A stretch of 64,000 nucleotides of DNA from Saccharospirillum impatiens DSM 12546 (GTDB lineage Bacteria; Pseudomonadota; Gammaproteobacteria; Pseudomonadales; Natronospirillaceae). Positions 1 to 8,580 of the stretch are shown one piece after another. The notes below the pieces were generated by a model. The model ran no database searches. It saw only the letters and a list, made by a program, of their open reading frames with translations, and was not told where the DNA came from. The first letter of the stretch is position 1; each line of letters starts with the position of its first letter. The DNA lies in assembly GCF_000423605.1 (NCBI RefSeq), contig NZ_AUIH01000001.1, forward strand, positions 151,701-215,700, in the 5' to 3' direction. The position numbers and the translations under genes are program-made.

Positions 1-85
1 CTCCACTGAATCCTGTCTACAGCCTTTATGGCAGGATCGTTTCTGGTTAAACGATATTGCCAGTGTAGTACTGGAACAGAAATAA
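1..85 (+). CDS. C-terminal end of an unidentified protein (partial)
   Basis: An open frame runs in from the left edge and stops with TAA at 83-85, giving a 27-residue tail that ends VVLEQK. It lies on the same strand as glgC and about 240 bp upstream, so it may belong to glycogen or starch metabolism, but the tail is too short to place in a family. The 239 bp between this stop and glgC hold no convincing gene and no clear terminator. Confidence 0.35.
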   Translation, partial: STESCLQPLWQDRFWLNDIASVVLEQK

Positions 86-324
86 CGGGGTGATCTGTAT
101 CAATATTTCAGGCCGGAAGCGGTTCAGCGATACAAACTGGTTTTTCGTAATGTTGAACGGTATTTTTGTAATGATTGGGTCTCAATGCTTGATAAAGATC
201 AACAAAAGGATCATGAAAGAGGCCATAGTGTTATTCGGGGATTTGTCGGGGTTTGCGTGTTGCGTTGTGGGACCTGCTGTAGGCATTTTGGAACGTCACA
301 AAACACCGGTAGAGGCCATGTAAG

Positions 325-1614
325 ATGCAGTCTGGAAGCGTCAGTCAGCAAGTTAAATCATTAGCAGAACAGAGCATGGCCTTGATTCTGGCCGGGGGCC
401 ATGGAACCCGGTTGAAAAATCTCACGCGCTGGCACGCGAAGCCGGCCATTCCTTTTGGTGGGCAGTTTCGAACCATCGATTTTTCCCTGTCCAATTGTTT
501 GCATTCGGGTATACGACGCATTGGTATTCTCACTCAGTACAAATCCTATTCGCTTAATTGCCATATCCAGCGCGGCTGGAATTTTCTCAATAACGGCATG
601 GGGGATTTTATCGATTTGCTGCCTGCTCAGCAGCGTACCGGCAGTGGCTGGTATCAGGGTACAGCCGATGCTGTTTACCAGAACCTTGATATCATTGAAG
701 AACATGCGCCTACCTACGTTGTTGTACTGGCGGGTGATCACGTTTATAAAATGGACTACGGTCAACTGCTGTTACAACACCAGGCATCGCAAGCACCCAT
801 GACCGTGGCGTGTGTGGAAGTGGATGTGCAAACCGCCGAGGGGTTTGGCGTGCTGGCAGTAGATTGGCAAAATAGAATCTATGCCTTTGAAGAGAAACCA
901 GTTAAACCCCGCACAGTGCCAGGCAAACCCGATCGTGCACTCGCTTCAATGGGTGTTTACGTGTTCAACACGGATTTTCTGCTAGCGCGACTGAGAGACG
1001 ATGCCAGTGACCCGGACTCCAGTCATGATTTTGGCAAAGACATCATTCCACGCCTGCTCGATCAGTGGCCAGTCAATGCCTACCCCTTTGTTGCCGCCAA
1101 TGGCGAGCCGGCGTACTGGCGAGACGTGGGTACACTGGATCAGTTCTGGCAAGCGAACATGAATCTGCTCGGCGACCAACCCCTTCTCGATTTGTTTGAT
1201 CTGCGCTGGCCTGTTTGGACAACGCAGGAACAACTGCCACCGTCCAAGTTTGTGTTTAATGCCCAGCGCGGCAGGCATGGGCAGGCGATTGACTCGATGG
1301 TCAGTAATGGTTGTCAGGTCTATGGTGCGACGGTTCGCGGCAGTATTCTGTTCAACAACGTCAGCGTTGGTCCCGGGACTGACATCAGTGAATCCCTGAT
1401 ATTATCGGGCGCTCGTATTGGCAGCGATTGCCGGCTGAATAAAGTGATTATTGACCAGCGGTGTGTAGTGCCCGACGGCACCGTGATCGGAGAAGATGCC
1501 ATCAGTGACGCCAGACGTTACACCCTCTCACCCGGCGGCGTTGTGCTGGTCTCCTCGTCAGACTGTGGTTTGCCGGTGGAAGACAGTCGTTACAGAGTAC
1601 CTGCCGTTATATAG
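325..1614 (+). CDS. glgC: glucose-1-phosphate adenylyltransferase (ADP-glucose pyrophosphorylase)
   Basis: GlgC makes ADP-glucose and pyrophosphate from glucose-1-phosphate and ATP, the committed step of bacterial glycogen synthesis in the cytoplasm. The 429 residues match the usual length. Visible family signatures are the nucleotide-binding loop AGGHGTRLKNLT (about residues 23-34; most relatives have GGRGTRL), the FGGQFRTIDF segment, GDHVYKMDY with the metal-binding Asp, the substrate-binding Lys in EEKPVKP, SHDFGKDIIP and PAYWRDVGT. The C-terminal third is the left-handed beta-helix with hexapeptide-like repeats. The ATG at 325 has only a weak ribosome site; an in-frame ATG at 376 (MALILAGG) would remove 17 residues, but the E. 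coli enzyme also has an N-terminal extension, so 325 is kept. No other glg gene is visible in the window. Confidence 0.95.
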   Translation: MQSGSVSQQVKSLAEQSMALILAGGHGTRLKNLTRWHAKPAIPFGGQFRTIDFSLSNCLHSGIRRIGILTQYKSYSLNCHIQRGWNFLNNGMGDFIDLLPAQQRTGSGWYQGTADAVYQNLDIIEEHAPTYVVVLAGDHVYKMDYGQLLLQHQASQAPMTVACVEVDVQTAEGFGVLAVDWQNRIYAFEEKPVKPRTVPGKPDRALASMGVYVFNTDFLLARLRDDASDPDSSHDFGKDIIPRLLDQWPVNAYPFVAANGEPAYWRDVGTLDQFWQANMNLLGDQPLLDLFDLRWPVWTTQEQLPPSKFVFNAQRGRHGQAIDSMVSNGCQVYGATVRGSILFNNVSVGPGTDISESLILSGARIGSDCRLNKVIIDQRCVVPDGTVIGEDAISDARRYTLSPGGVVLVSSSDCGLPVEDSRYRVPAVI

Positions 1615-2099
1615 CCGCAGTCACTCTGTGCTAGCTAGGGTCGCTGGTCAGGCGGCGTTGAATACCTCCGTTCACTCGGCACGGTAGTCGGTAAGGGGTT
1701 AGCCCGCTACCTGATCGCCGGAGGCGACACCCTTCTATCTCTGCCAGTGCGCACCCTTAAGTCAGTAAGTGGCAAGTCGTTGTGCAGCACTGGCTACGAA
1801 AGTTGCTTCACGCTTTACCATACCGGCCAATGTCTTCGGCTCCTGATTTGATTGCTTTGTAAGGCTATTGCCTCCCTCCTTCATACCTCTGTTTCAACTT
1901 CCCGGACCTGGTCTGTGGATTTTCCGGTCGTCAGACGACGAACATGCTGGTATTTAGCCGGTATTGACTGGCACAATCGAAAGACCCTGCTTTCGGGGTA
2001 TTTTGTTGGGTGGAGGTCCCTATCATCTGCCCGGTCGTCCTGAACCGTCAGACTGGAGTGGTGTGTGAGTCACCGCTGGAATGAGTTGGAGGTTGCTGA
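1615..2099. other. 485-bp intergenic region with small hairpins, no gene seen
   Basis: No reading frame here has family-like composition or a good ribosome site. Several small inverted repeats are visible: TCGCC-GGA-GGCGA at 1715-1727, GTCGT-CAG-ACGAC at 1927-1939 and a weak ACCC/GGGT hairpin followed by TATTTTG near 1983-2005. The region is long for this compact stretch and may hold an untranslated RNA or the leader of doeA, but nothing identifies it. Confidence 0.4.
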
Positions 2100-3278
2100 G
2101 TGAAGCTGGCATTTACCAAGAAGGAATATCTGCAGCGCGTCAAGAAGGTGCGACGCGAAATGCGGATACGGAAGGTCGATATTTTGATAGCGACCGACCC
2201 GGGCAACATGAACTGGCTGACCGGCTATGACGGCTGGTCATTCTACGTGCATCAGGGGGTGGTGATTCATGTCGATCAGGAGGAACCTATCTGGTTTGGC
2301 CGTCGAATGGATGAAAGTGCCGCACTGATACGGTGTTTCATGAAAAAAGAGAACCTGACCAGCTACCCGGAAGAGTACGTTCAGAATCTCGAGAAACACC
2401 CGATGACCTGGCTGGCCGAGCATCTGTTTATTGAGAACGGCTGGAGCGGGGCGACCATTGCCACTGAAATGGACAATTATTACTACACGGCAGATGCCCA
2501 CCGATCCTTGAGACTGGCCCTGCCGGAAGCTCGTTTTGTCGACAGTCATAACCTCGTGAACTGGTGCCGGGCGATCAAATCGGATAAAGAAATCGAGTTC
2601 ATGAAGATCGCCGGTAGAATCACCTCTAAGATTCATCAGCGTATTCTGGATGTGGCGCGCGTCGGCGTTCCCAAGAGTCACGTGGTATCTCAGATTTATG
2701 AAACGGCCATTGCCGGTGTCGATGGTTACAGCGGTGACTATCCCTCCATCGTGCCCTTATTGCCTTCGGGTAAGGAGGCATCAGCATCGCACATCACCTG
2801 GGATGAGCGGCCATTTCGCGCCAACGAAGGGACCTTTTTTGAAATCTCGGGTTGTTACAAACGCTATCATGCGCCCATGTCCCGTACGCTTTACATGGGC
2901 AAGCCCAGCGCTCGCTTTCTCAATGCCGAAAAGGCGTTGCTGGAGGCGATAGATGCCGGTCTGGAGCAGGCCAAACCGGGTAACCGGACCTGCGATATTG
3001 CCAATGCTGTTAACGCGACCATGATGAAGTACGGTATTGACCGGCAAGGTTCGCGCTGTGGGTACCCCATTGGCGTCAGTTACCCGCCAGACTGGGGCGA
3101 GCGGACATCCAGCTTGAGGGAGTCGGATGAAACTGTGTTGCAGCCGGGCATGACGTTTCACTTCATGCCGGGCATCTGGCAGGAAGACTGGGGTATTGAG
3201 ATCACCGAAAGCATCCTGATCACCGAGACGGGTGTGGAGATGCTCTGCGATTTTCCGCGCAAGCTTTTCGTTAAGTAG
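2100..3278 (+). CDS. doeA: ectoine hydrolase (M24 peptidase-like fold, DoeA/EutD family)
   Basis: DoeA/EutD opens the ring of the compatible solute ectoine to N-acetyl-diaminobutyrate, the first step of ectoine catabolism. The 392-residue protein has the creatinase-type N-domain and pita-bread C-domain; LTGYDGWSFYVHQGVV near residue 40 is characteristic of the DoeA/EutD group. The M24 metal ligands are mostly lost: the usual Asp positions read FFEISG and YHAPMSRT, and GHGIG is replaced by YPIGVSYPP. This fits EutD/DoeA, which are described as lacking the metal centre of other M24 enzymes. The start is GTG at 2100, with GGAGG 7 bp upstream. No deacetylase (doeB), transaminase or ectoine transporter lies next to it, so it is an orphan here. 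A general Xaa-Pro-peptidase-like role is the alternative. Confidence 0.8.
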   Translation: MKLAFTKKEYLQRVKKVRREMRIRKVDILIATDPGNMNWLTGYDGWSFYVHQGVVIHVDQEEPIWFGRRMDESAALIRCFMKKENLTSYPEEYVQNLEKHPMTWLAEHLFIENGWSGATIATEMDNYYYTADAHRSLRLALPEARFVDSHNLVNWCRAIKSDKEIEFMKIAGRITSKIHQRILDVARVGVPKSHVVSQIYETAIAGVDGYSGDYPSIVPLLPSGKEASASHITWDERPFRANEGTFFEISGCYKRYHAPMSRTLYMGKPSARFLNAEKALLEAIDAGLEQAKPGNRTCDIANAVNATMMKYGIDRQGSRCGYPIGVSYPPDWGERTSSLRESDETVLQPGMTFHFMPGIWQEDWGIEITESILITETGVEMLCDFPRKLFVK

Positions 3279-3289
3279 CGACGCCCGAG

Positions 3290-3319
3290 CGCCAGCCTAA
3301 CCCCAGGTTGGCGTTTTTT
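3290..3319 (+). terminator. rho-independent terminator after doeA
   Basis: CGCCAgCCT and AGGtTGGCG form a 9-position stem around AACCCC, followed by six T. It sits 11 bp after the doeA stop and directly before the stop of the facing LysR gene. Confidence 0.85.
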
Positions 3320-3320
3320 C

Positions 3321-4223
3321 TCAGGTCTTTGTGCTTTTTCTTCGCGCTTTGTAGCCAGCCAAACGCTTCTTCTGTGAGCGGACCGCTTCCGTCATAAACT
3401 CCATCAGCGAGTGAATGCGTGAAACGCCGCGCAGATCCGGATGCATCAAGAACCAGAGGCCGTAACCCAGCGGCGGTATCGTGTCGGTCAATTGCACCAG
3501 TTCCGGCTCACTGTCGGCCAGGTAGCAAGGCAGTATGGCGACCCCGACACCGGCTTTCACGCTGCTGAGCATGCCGATCAGGGTGTCTACCCGAAACGTG
3601 CAGCAGTCATCGTAGCCTTGCTCTGCCATCCATTGCCGCATCGGTTCGTCGAACAAGCGTGAGCCCGGCCCAACCCAGGGGGTTTGGTGTAAATCGACTG
3701 CCCTGGCACCAACCTGGTCTTTCTTGCCATACACCGCCATTCCGATGTCGGCCAGCTTGCGTCCAATCAAATGTTCGGGGGGTGCGTTGGACGGTCGAAT
3801 GGCCACATCGGCCTCGCGTTTGGTCAGGTTGAACAGCTGATTGGAGACGGCGATGTCCAGTGTGACGCTGGGGTATTGCTGTTGGAACTGGCCAAACAAA
3901 GGCGCCAGCAGGCCAGCCATCATCGAGTCGGTGGTGGTAACCCAGACCGCGCCGCTCGGTTGCAGATCGCGCCCGACGACACGACGTTCAGCCTGCAGCA
4001 CAAACTCCTCCATTTGCCGGGCCGTATCGGCCAGTTCTTCCCCTGCAGGCGTTGGAAAGTACCCGGAGCGGGACCGTTCGAACAGCATCACGCCCAGTCG
4101 CTTCTCGATCTCGCCCAGGCGCCGGAAGACCGTTGCATGATTTATCTGCATCCGCCGTGCTGCTCCAGACAGGGAACCCGCCTCCGCGATGGCCAGAACG
4201 GTTTCAAAGTCATCCCAGTGAAT
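3321..4223 (-). CDS. LysR-family transcriptional regulator, apparent ATT start codon
   Basis: A LysR-type regulator with an N-terminal winged helix-turn-helix (FETVLAIAEAGSLSGAARRM..NHATVFRRLGEIEKRLG) and a periplasmic-binding-like effector domain. The frame is open only back to a TAA at 4305-4307 and has no ATG, GTG or TTG before an ATG at 4149-4151, which would delete half of the DNA-binding domain. Reading from the ATT at 4221-4223 gives IHWDDFETVL, the place where relatives have their initiator Met, and a 300-residue protein, the normal LysR length. AGGCGGG lies 9 bp upstream of this ATT as a possible ribosome site. Either ATT is used, or the start is broken: an out-of-frame ATG sits at 4247-4249. 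It faces doeA, which it might regulate; that is inference. Confidence 0.75.
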   Translation of the reverse strand: MHWDDFETVLAIAEAGSLSGAARRMQINHATVFRRLGEIEKRLGVMLFERSRSGYFPTPAGEELADTARQMEEFVLQAERRVVGRDLQPSGAVWVTTTDSMMAGLLAPLFGQFQQQYPSVTLDIAVSNQLFNLTKREADVAIRPSNAPPEHLIGRKLADIGMAVYGKKDQVGARAVDLHQTPWVGPGSRLFDEPMRQWMAEQGYDDCCTFRVDTLIGMLSSVKAGVGVAILPCYLADSEPELVQLTDTIPPLGYGLWFLMHPDLRGVSRIHSLMEFMTEAVRSQKKRLAGYKARRKSTKT

Positions 4224-4409
4224 CTGGTAGGGCCCGCCTTTACGTTCATGAGGTTTACTTTTTGGCTGTGCGATTTTGCAAACTCCATTTGGCTTTTTTG
4301 GGAATTAACTTGCGAAAAATGTCAGCGTACCATACTTGCCAGTTCCTTGAAGATCAGTCGGCTACTTCAGCCGGGGCCGTTCATTCACCATTCTCAGGAG
4401 GTTTCTACC

Positions 4410-4616
4410 ATGAGCCAGCTAAATATGAACAACAGTGCGATGTTTCAGGCGTATCGCAGCGCATTCCTGCTTGGGACGGCGTCGACCCGCCTTGCGGAGC
4501 CTTCAAGCATCCCCGAGCGCTACCGTGACACCGGGGGGCGGATCCGCAGTGACCGGATTAACCTGGATGCACGCAGTGCCAGAGCGCAATGGTTGAAAAG
4601 CCTGTTCATTCGTTAA
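4410..4616 (+). CDS. 68-residue protein of unknown function
   Basis: A short frame from ATG at 4410 encodes MSQLNMNNSAMFQAYRS..., polar and basic, with no signal peptide or membrane segment, ending WLKSLFIR. Support is contextual: a strong AGGAGG 8 bp upstream, a strong terminator 50 bp after the stop, and no overlap with neighbours. It is divergent from the LysR gene. I do not recognise the family; the length and Arg-rich C-terminal half recall the many small basic proteins of Proteobacteria such as DUF1127, but the DUF1127 core motif is not present. Confidence 0.6.
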   Translation: MSQLNMNNSAMFQAYRSAFLLGTASTRLAEPSSIPERYRDTGGRIRSDRINLDARSARAQWLKSLFIR

Positions 4617-4665
4617 AGTCTTCAGGTTCACTTGAGCGCAGCGCCCAAACTAACAGACTTCCCAG

Positions 4666-4688
4666 GCCCGGTTTAGCCGGGCTTTTTT
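4666..4688 (+). terminator. rho-independent terminator after the 68-residue gene
   Basis: GCCCGG-TTTAG-CCGGGC, a perfect 6-bp stem, followed by six T. Confidence 0.9.
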
Positions 4689-4808
4689 CGCGTCTCGTTT
4701 TTCGACTGGAGCGCAGCTACGGGCTGCCTGGGAGAGGTGCGGGCCACTCTGAAGCCCACACCCACTCAGCAGGCCTGAGTGCCGGATTCTGAGCCAGAAT
4801 CGACTGCG

Positions 4809-5675
4809 CTATGTCAGTACCTCCGTTGCGTGGGCACCGACCGCCTCGCGAAGCTTTGACATCGCACTGCTTTCCGTTTGCCAGTAGTGCCAGAACAAGG
4901 GTACATCCAAATGGTAAGGCGGGCTTACATCAATCAGTTCACCCCGATCCAGGTGTGGCTGTACCTGCAGCTCCGGGAGCATGCCAAAACCCAGCCCGGA
5001 AAGGGCCATTTGCACGAAACCTTCTGACGACGGACACCGGTGTATGCGTTGCGGTGGGGGCAGCCCCCGAGTGTTGAGAAACTGGTGTTGCAACTGGTCG
5101 TCGTGGTTGAAGATCAGACAGGGTATTTGGCTGAGGTTGTCTGGGTCACAGTGCGTTTGATAGCGGTCGACAAAGTCGGGGCTGGCCAGAGCTCGGTAAC
5201 GCAGAACTCCCAGCGACATCACAGCGCCACCGTTGACCGGACGCGATTCCGCGCAGATGCAGGCCATCACCTCGCCTTGTCGCATGCGCTTTAATCCCAC
5301 CTCCTGATCCTCGACCACCAGGTCAAAATCCATCTGCGAACTCAACGCGCAACGGGCCAGTGCCGGGGCCAGCCAGGTGGCCATGGAGTCGGCATTCACC
5401 GTCAGCCTGAGTTTGAGCGGAAAGGCATCGCGGGTAGCTACCAGGTCCATTTCCAAAAGCCTGACTTGCTGCAGATGATTGTGCAGCCGCCAACCGAGTG
5501 CGGTTGCCCGGGGCGGAGACGTGCGCAACAGAACAGGTTGCCCGAGCCGTTGCTCCAGTTGGCGAATGCGCTGACTGATGGCCGATTGAGTCAGGTGCAG
5601 TTTTTGGGCGGCTCGCTCGAAGCCGCCGGTTTCGATGACGCCAGCCAGAGCGTCAAGTAAGCGATAGTCGAGCAT
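4809..5675 (-). CDS. argP: LysR-family regulator ArgP (arginine/lysine-responsive)
   Basis: ArgP (IciA) senses arginine and lysine and activates the arginine exporter gene argO. The 288-residue protein starts MLDYRLLDALAGVIETGGFERAAQKLHLTQSAISQ, very close to known ArgP sequences, with the helix-turn-helix at about residues 18-40, then a LysR effector domain. The identification is strengthened by argO starting 136 bp away on the opposite strand, the classical argP/argO arrangement. The product acts in the cytoplasm as a DNA-binding dimer or tetramer. Confidence 0.9.
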   Translation of the reverse strand: MLDYRLLDALAGVIETGGFERAAQKLHLTQSAISQRIRQLEQRLGQPVLLRTSPPRATALGWRLHNHLQQVRLLEMDLVATRDAFPLKLRLTVNADSMATWLAPALARCALSSQMDFDLVVEDQEVGLKRMRQGEVMACICAESRPVNGGAVMSLGVLRYRALASPDFVDRYQTHCDPDNLSQIPCLIFNHDDQLQHQFLNTRGLPPPQRIHRCPSSEGFVQMALSGLGFGMLPELQVQPHLDRGELIDVSPPYHLDVPLFWHYWQTESSAMSKLREAVGAHATEVLT

Positions 5676-5811
5676 GGAAGCCCCCCGGTAATGCGTGAAA
5701 GAGGTTAATCTACGGTAATTAAAATTACTTATGAAGGATTAAAATCATTCGTTGGATTAATACTATCCGGCTGGATAGGATGCGTGGCATCGACTGTCAG
5801 CGGAAGCGGTT
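5676..5811. promoter_or_regulatory. argP–argO divergent control region
   Basis: The gap is AT-rich in the middle (5705-5762), with repeated ATTAAAAT/GGATTAA blocks like the A/T dyads bound by ArgP, and contains the palindrome CTATCC-GGCT-GGATAG at 5763-5778 just upstream of argO. A role as ArgP operator and argO promoter is inferred from position and composition. Confidence 0.5.
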
Positions 5812-6411
5812 ATGATCGGGTCTCTTATTACAGGTTTTGGTATATCAATCGGGTTGATTGTGGCAATTGGCGCCCAGAATGCGTGGGTGCTGAACAAGAG
5901 CATGCGCGGTGAACATCCGGCAACCGTGGCGTTGGTGTGCTGCACAATTGATGCCCTGCTGATAACGCTCGGCGTATACAGTGTTGACCGGGTGCAGCAA
6001 CAGATACCTGCTCTGGTTCCGGTACTCACCTGGCTCGGTATTGGCCTGCTGTGCTGGCTGGCAGCCCAGGCGTTCTGGCGGGTGTGGCACGGGTCTGCTG
6101 GTCTGGTGGTGATCGGGGCGGCTTCCGGGGTCAGTCGATGGCAGGTAGCGGGCCAGGCCGTGGCCATTTCGCTGCTGAACCCGCATGTGTATCTCGATAC
6201 TGTTGTGCTGGTGGGCAGTGTTGGTGCGCAACAGAGCAACCCCGGCTATTTCATTTTGGGTGCCGCGTTGGCATCAACCACCTGGTTTTTTGGGTTAACC
6301 GGTTTTGGTCGCTATCTCGGCCCCAAATTGAGTTCGCCCAGGGCATGGCGCTGGTTCGATGCTAGCGTCGGCAGCGTTATGGTGCTGGTTGCCGTTTCTC
6401 TGGTGCCCTGA
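5812..6411 (+). CDS. argO: arginine exporter ArgO (LysE/RhtB family)
   Basis: Inner-membrane exporter of arginine (and canavanine or lysine in relatives). The 199 residues form about six hydrophobic segments; GISIGLIVAIGAQNAWVLNKSMRG near the N-terminus is the LysE-family signature and AISLLNPHVYLDTVVLVG is the conserved second-half motif. The ATG at 5812 follows GGAAGC. The divergent argP supports ArgO rather than a generic LysE protein. Confidence 0.92.
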   Translation: MIGSLITGFGISIGLIVAIGAQNAWVLNKSMRGEHPATVALVCCTIDALLITLGVYSVDRVQQQIPALVPVLTWLGIGLLCWLAAQAFWRVWHGSAGLVVIGAASGVSRWQVAGQAVAISLLNPHVYLDTVVLVGSVGAQQSNPGYFILGAALASTTWFFGLTGFGRYLGPKLSSPRAWRWFDASVGSVMVLVAVSLVP

Positions 6412-6418
6412 GGGTGCC

Positions 6419-6847
6419 TTATTTGGGGTTGGATTCGACGATCCAGGCTGGAAAGTCCTGAGCGTGCAGCTCGATCCACTCACGGGCAGCCTCTTCCGGC
6501 GTTAGGTCCCGGCCCTGGCGTTCCCATTGTTGCCGGTATTGTTCAATATGGCAGATCTGCTCAACCATGCGCACAGCAAATGCACTTTCCTGGTTGTCGA
6601 AACGAATGCCAATAATGAAGTGGTCATCGTGGGGGTGGCACCAGACCACCTGACCTTTAGTCTCGAAGGGTGGGTCACCGACCCCGATGCTTACCTGAAC
6701 AATCTGTCCGGGTGCCAGGGCTTCTTCTGCACTGAAACTGAGGCCGCCCTGGCTGATATCCAGCAATTCTGTCGGGTTGGGGTCGGTCGGTTGCTGGCAC
6801 TGGTACTTAAGCGGCACGGCGGCCGGGTGTCGAATGTACTGACGCAC
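6419..6847 (-). CDS. PilZ-domain protein (probable c-di-GMP binding)
   Basis: A 142-residue single-domain PilZ protein. The c-di-GMP-binding elements are visible: RQYIRHP at the N-terminus (the RxxxR motif) and DISQGGLSF (the D/NxSxxG motif), followed by the beta-barrel and a tail ending WIELHAQDFPAWIVESNPK. The start chosen is GTG at 6845-6847, because AGGAG lies 6 bp upstream; a longer TTG start at 6886 would add 13 residues but overlaps that ribosome site. It converges on argO with 7 bp between the stops. Such proteins commonly act on motility, pili or exopolysaccharide; the target here is unknown. Confidence 0.88.
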   Translation of the reverse strand: MRQYIRHPAAVPLKYQCQQPTDPNPTELLDISQGGLSFSAEEALAPGQIVQVSIGVGDPPFETKGQVVWCHPHDDHFIIGIRFDNQESAFAVRMVEQICHIEQYRQQWERQGRDLTPEEAAREWIELHAQDFPAWIVESNPK

Positions 6848-7039
6848 GCTGTACTCCTCACGCTGCCTAACAATACCTTGACTCAAAACGTGCAGCGGAT
6901 ACTGCCAGTATAGACGAAACAGCTCAGATTGCCGGTTGACATGAAATCTCCACAGGCTTGCACTAGACTCAAACGATTGCCTTTCTTTACACCGTTTTAC
7001 AACGTATAAAATGAAAACGCATTAGGGGGAGATGTCCAG

Positions 7040-8512
7040 GTGGGTACCATTAAAAGCAATCAACAAGGCTGGGTCGCGGTAACGCTGGCGGTTATTCTCG
7101 TTATCGGACTCGCCGTTGTGGCCTACTTTTATCAGCAGTACCGGTCGCAACTGGCCCAGTCGCAAGACAGTGTAACGGCTCTGGAACAAGCACAGGAGCG
7201 TTCTCAGTCCGAGTTGAATGCGGTGCAGGGCCGTCTGACCGACGCTAACAGCAAGGTGCGGGAGCTGGAATCCGACCGCAGCCGGCTACTCAGCGAAGCC
7301 GAAGCGACCAGTGCACGCATGGTGGCCTTGCAAGCCCGCTACGATGAACTGCGTCAGGACTCCCAGTCGAGCGTCGGAGATCTGCAGGCCGAACTGGAGC
7401 AGGCACGACAGGACAGAGCAGAGCTGGAACAAACTCTAAATGAAGCCGATGGACTGATCGCCAGGCAAGCCGAGCAACAGGCACGTCTTGAAGCCGAGTT
7501 GAATGACACCATTGCCGCCTTGGCTGCGATCGAGGCGGAGCTGGTTGCCGCGCAGGCACAGCTGGCGGATGCCGCATCTGACAGAACCGCAGCAGAAACG
7601 AGTTTGGCTAATTCGGCCCGTGAATTGGCGGCCGCCGAGGCTGAGTTGGCGTCAGAGCGAACAACGACTGACGGTTTGAATCAGCAGTTAGATGCCAGTC
7701 AGGCCCATGTGCAACGGCTGTTGAACGAACGAACAGCGCTACTGGCCAGTACCCAGGGCATGGAGCAGCAAGGTCGCGAACAGCAAGCTGCTAACGCCCG
7801 GTTGCAACAACAACTGGACGAAACGCTGGCGGAATTGAACGTGGCGGAAGTGGAGCTGATGCGTCGCGAAGCCAACCTGGATGAAGCCGTGGCCGAGCGG
7901 GAAAGCGTGGTTGATGAGTATCGTCAGGCGCGAGAAGAGTTGGCGTTGCAGCAAGCACGCAGTGACAATTACAGCGACACGATCACAGAGCTGGAATCAC
8001 GCCTGAACCGCGAAACTCAGGCGATGGATGCTCTGCAAAACCAGCTTCAATCACTGAGCAATGAGCGGCAAACGCTGGTATCACGCCTGGAAGATGGCAC
8101 TACCGTCATTAAGTTGCCGGAGAGTATTGTGTTTGCCTCGGGCTCTGCGGACATTGGCGATGCCGGGCGGGAAACGTTGCAATTGCTGGCGGATGCGCTG
8201 GTGAGTTTCCCCGATCACCTGATCAGTATTCAGGGCCACAGTGATGGCCGGGCGATATCCCCGTCTTTACAGCAGAAGTATCCGTCCAACTGGGAGCTGT
8301 CGACTGCACGAGCGGCGTCTGCTGTTCAGGTGTTAGGCCAATCGGGTATCGACTCTGGCCGCATGCAGGCCGTGGGGTACGCCGACACACGGCCGCTGGT
8401 GGAAGAAACCGATGCTCAAAGTCGCCGGGCGAATCGGCGTATCGAAGTCTTGTTGTACCCGAATCAGTTCACCATGCGGGTGCTCGACCAGGCGGGTCTG
8501 GAGACCCCCTGA
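7040..8512 (+). CDS. membrane-anchored coiled-coil protein with C-terminal OmpA domain
   Basis: A 490-residue protein with one N-terminal membrane segment (about residues 11-31), a very long Glu/Gln/Ala-rich coiled coil (about 35-350) and an OmpA/MotB peptidoglycan-binding domain (about 358-478; IQGHSDGRAI, NWELSTARAASAVQVL, VGYADTRP, SRRANRRIEVLL). It is probably held in the inner membrane with the coiled coil spanning the periplasm so that the OmpA domain grips peptidoglycan. The start is GTG at 7040 behind AGGGGGAGA. It is not a MotB: the channel Asp region is absent and no motA is adjacent. Function unknown; a cell-envelope spacer or scaffold is plausible. Confidence 0.8.
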   Translation: MGTIKSNQQGWVAVTLAVILVIGLAVVAYFYQQYRSQLAQSQDSVTALEQAQERSQSELNAVQGRLTDANSKVRELESDRSRLLSEAEATSARMVALQARYDELRQDSQSSVGDLQAELEQARQDRAELEQTLNEADGLIARQAEQQARLEAELNDTIAALAAIEAELVAAQAQLADAASDRTAAETSLANSARELAAAEAELASERTTTDGLNQQLDASQAHVQRLLNERTALLASTQGMEQQGREQQAANARLQQQLDETLAELNVAEVELMRREANLDEAVAERESVVDEYRQAREELALQQARSDNYSDTITELESRLNRETQAMDALQNQLQSLSNERQTLVSRLEDGTTVIKLPESIVFASGSADIGDAGRETLQLLADALVSFPDHLISIQGHSDGRAISPSLQQKYPSNWELSTARAASAVQVLGQSGIDSGRMQAVGYADTRPLVEETDAQSRRANRRIEVLLYPNQFTMRVLDQAGLETP

Positions 8513-8580
8513 GCGCCGGCGTTAAGAGCGGTATTATGGTTTAATGGTCGGGTTCATCTGCGATAGGGATCTCTCAATAC

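Noticed and set aside
90-323. 77-codon frame just upstream of glgC
   Set aside because: Composition is not protein-like, it has no ribosome site, and it ends at the glgC start by chance.
1852-2043. 63-codon frame before doeA
   Set aside because: It begins with TTG without a ribosome site and has a composition unlike neighbouring genes.
3771-4616. Long plus-strand frame spanning the LysR gene and ending at the 68-residue protein
   Set aside because: Its first two thirds are antisense to LysR; only the part from 4410, with its own ribosome site, is plausible.
7040-8512. Calling the OmpA-type protein MotB
   Set aside because: The conserved channel Asp region and an adjacent motA are missing, and the coiled coil is far too long.
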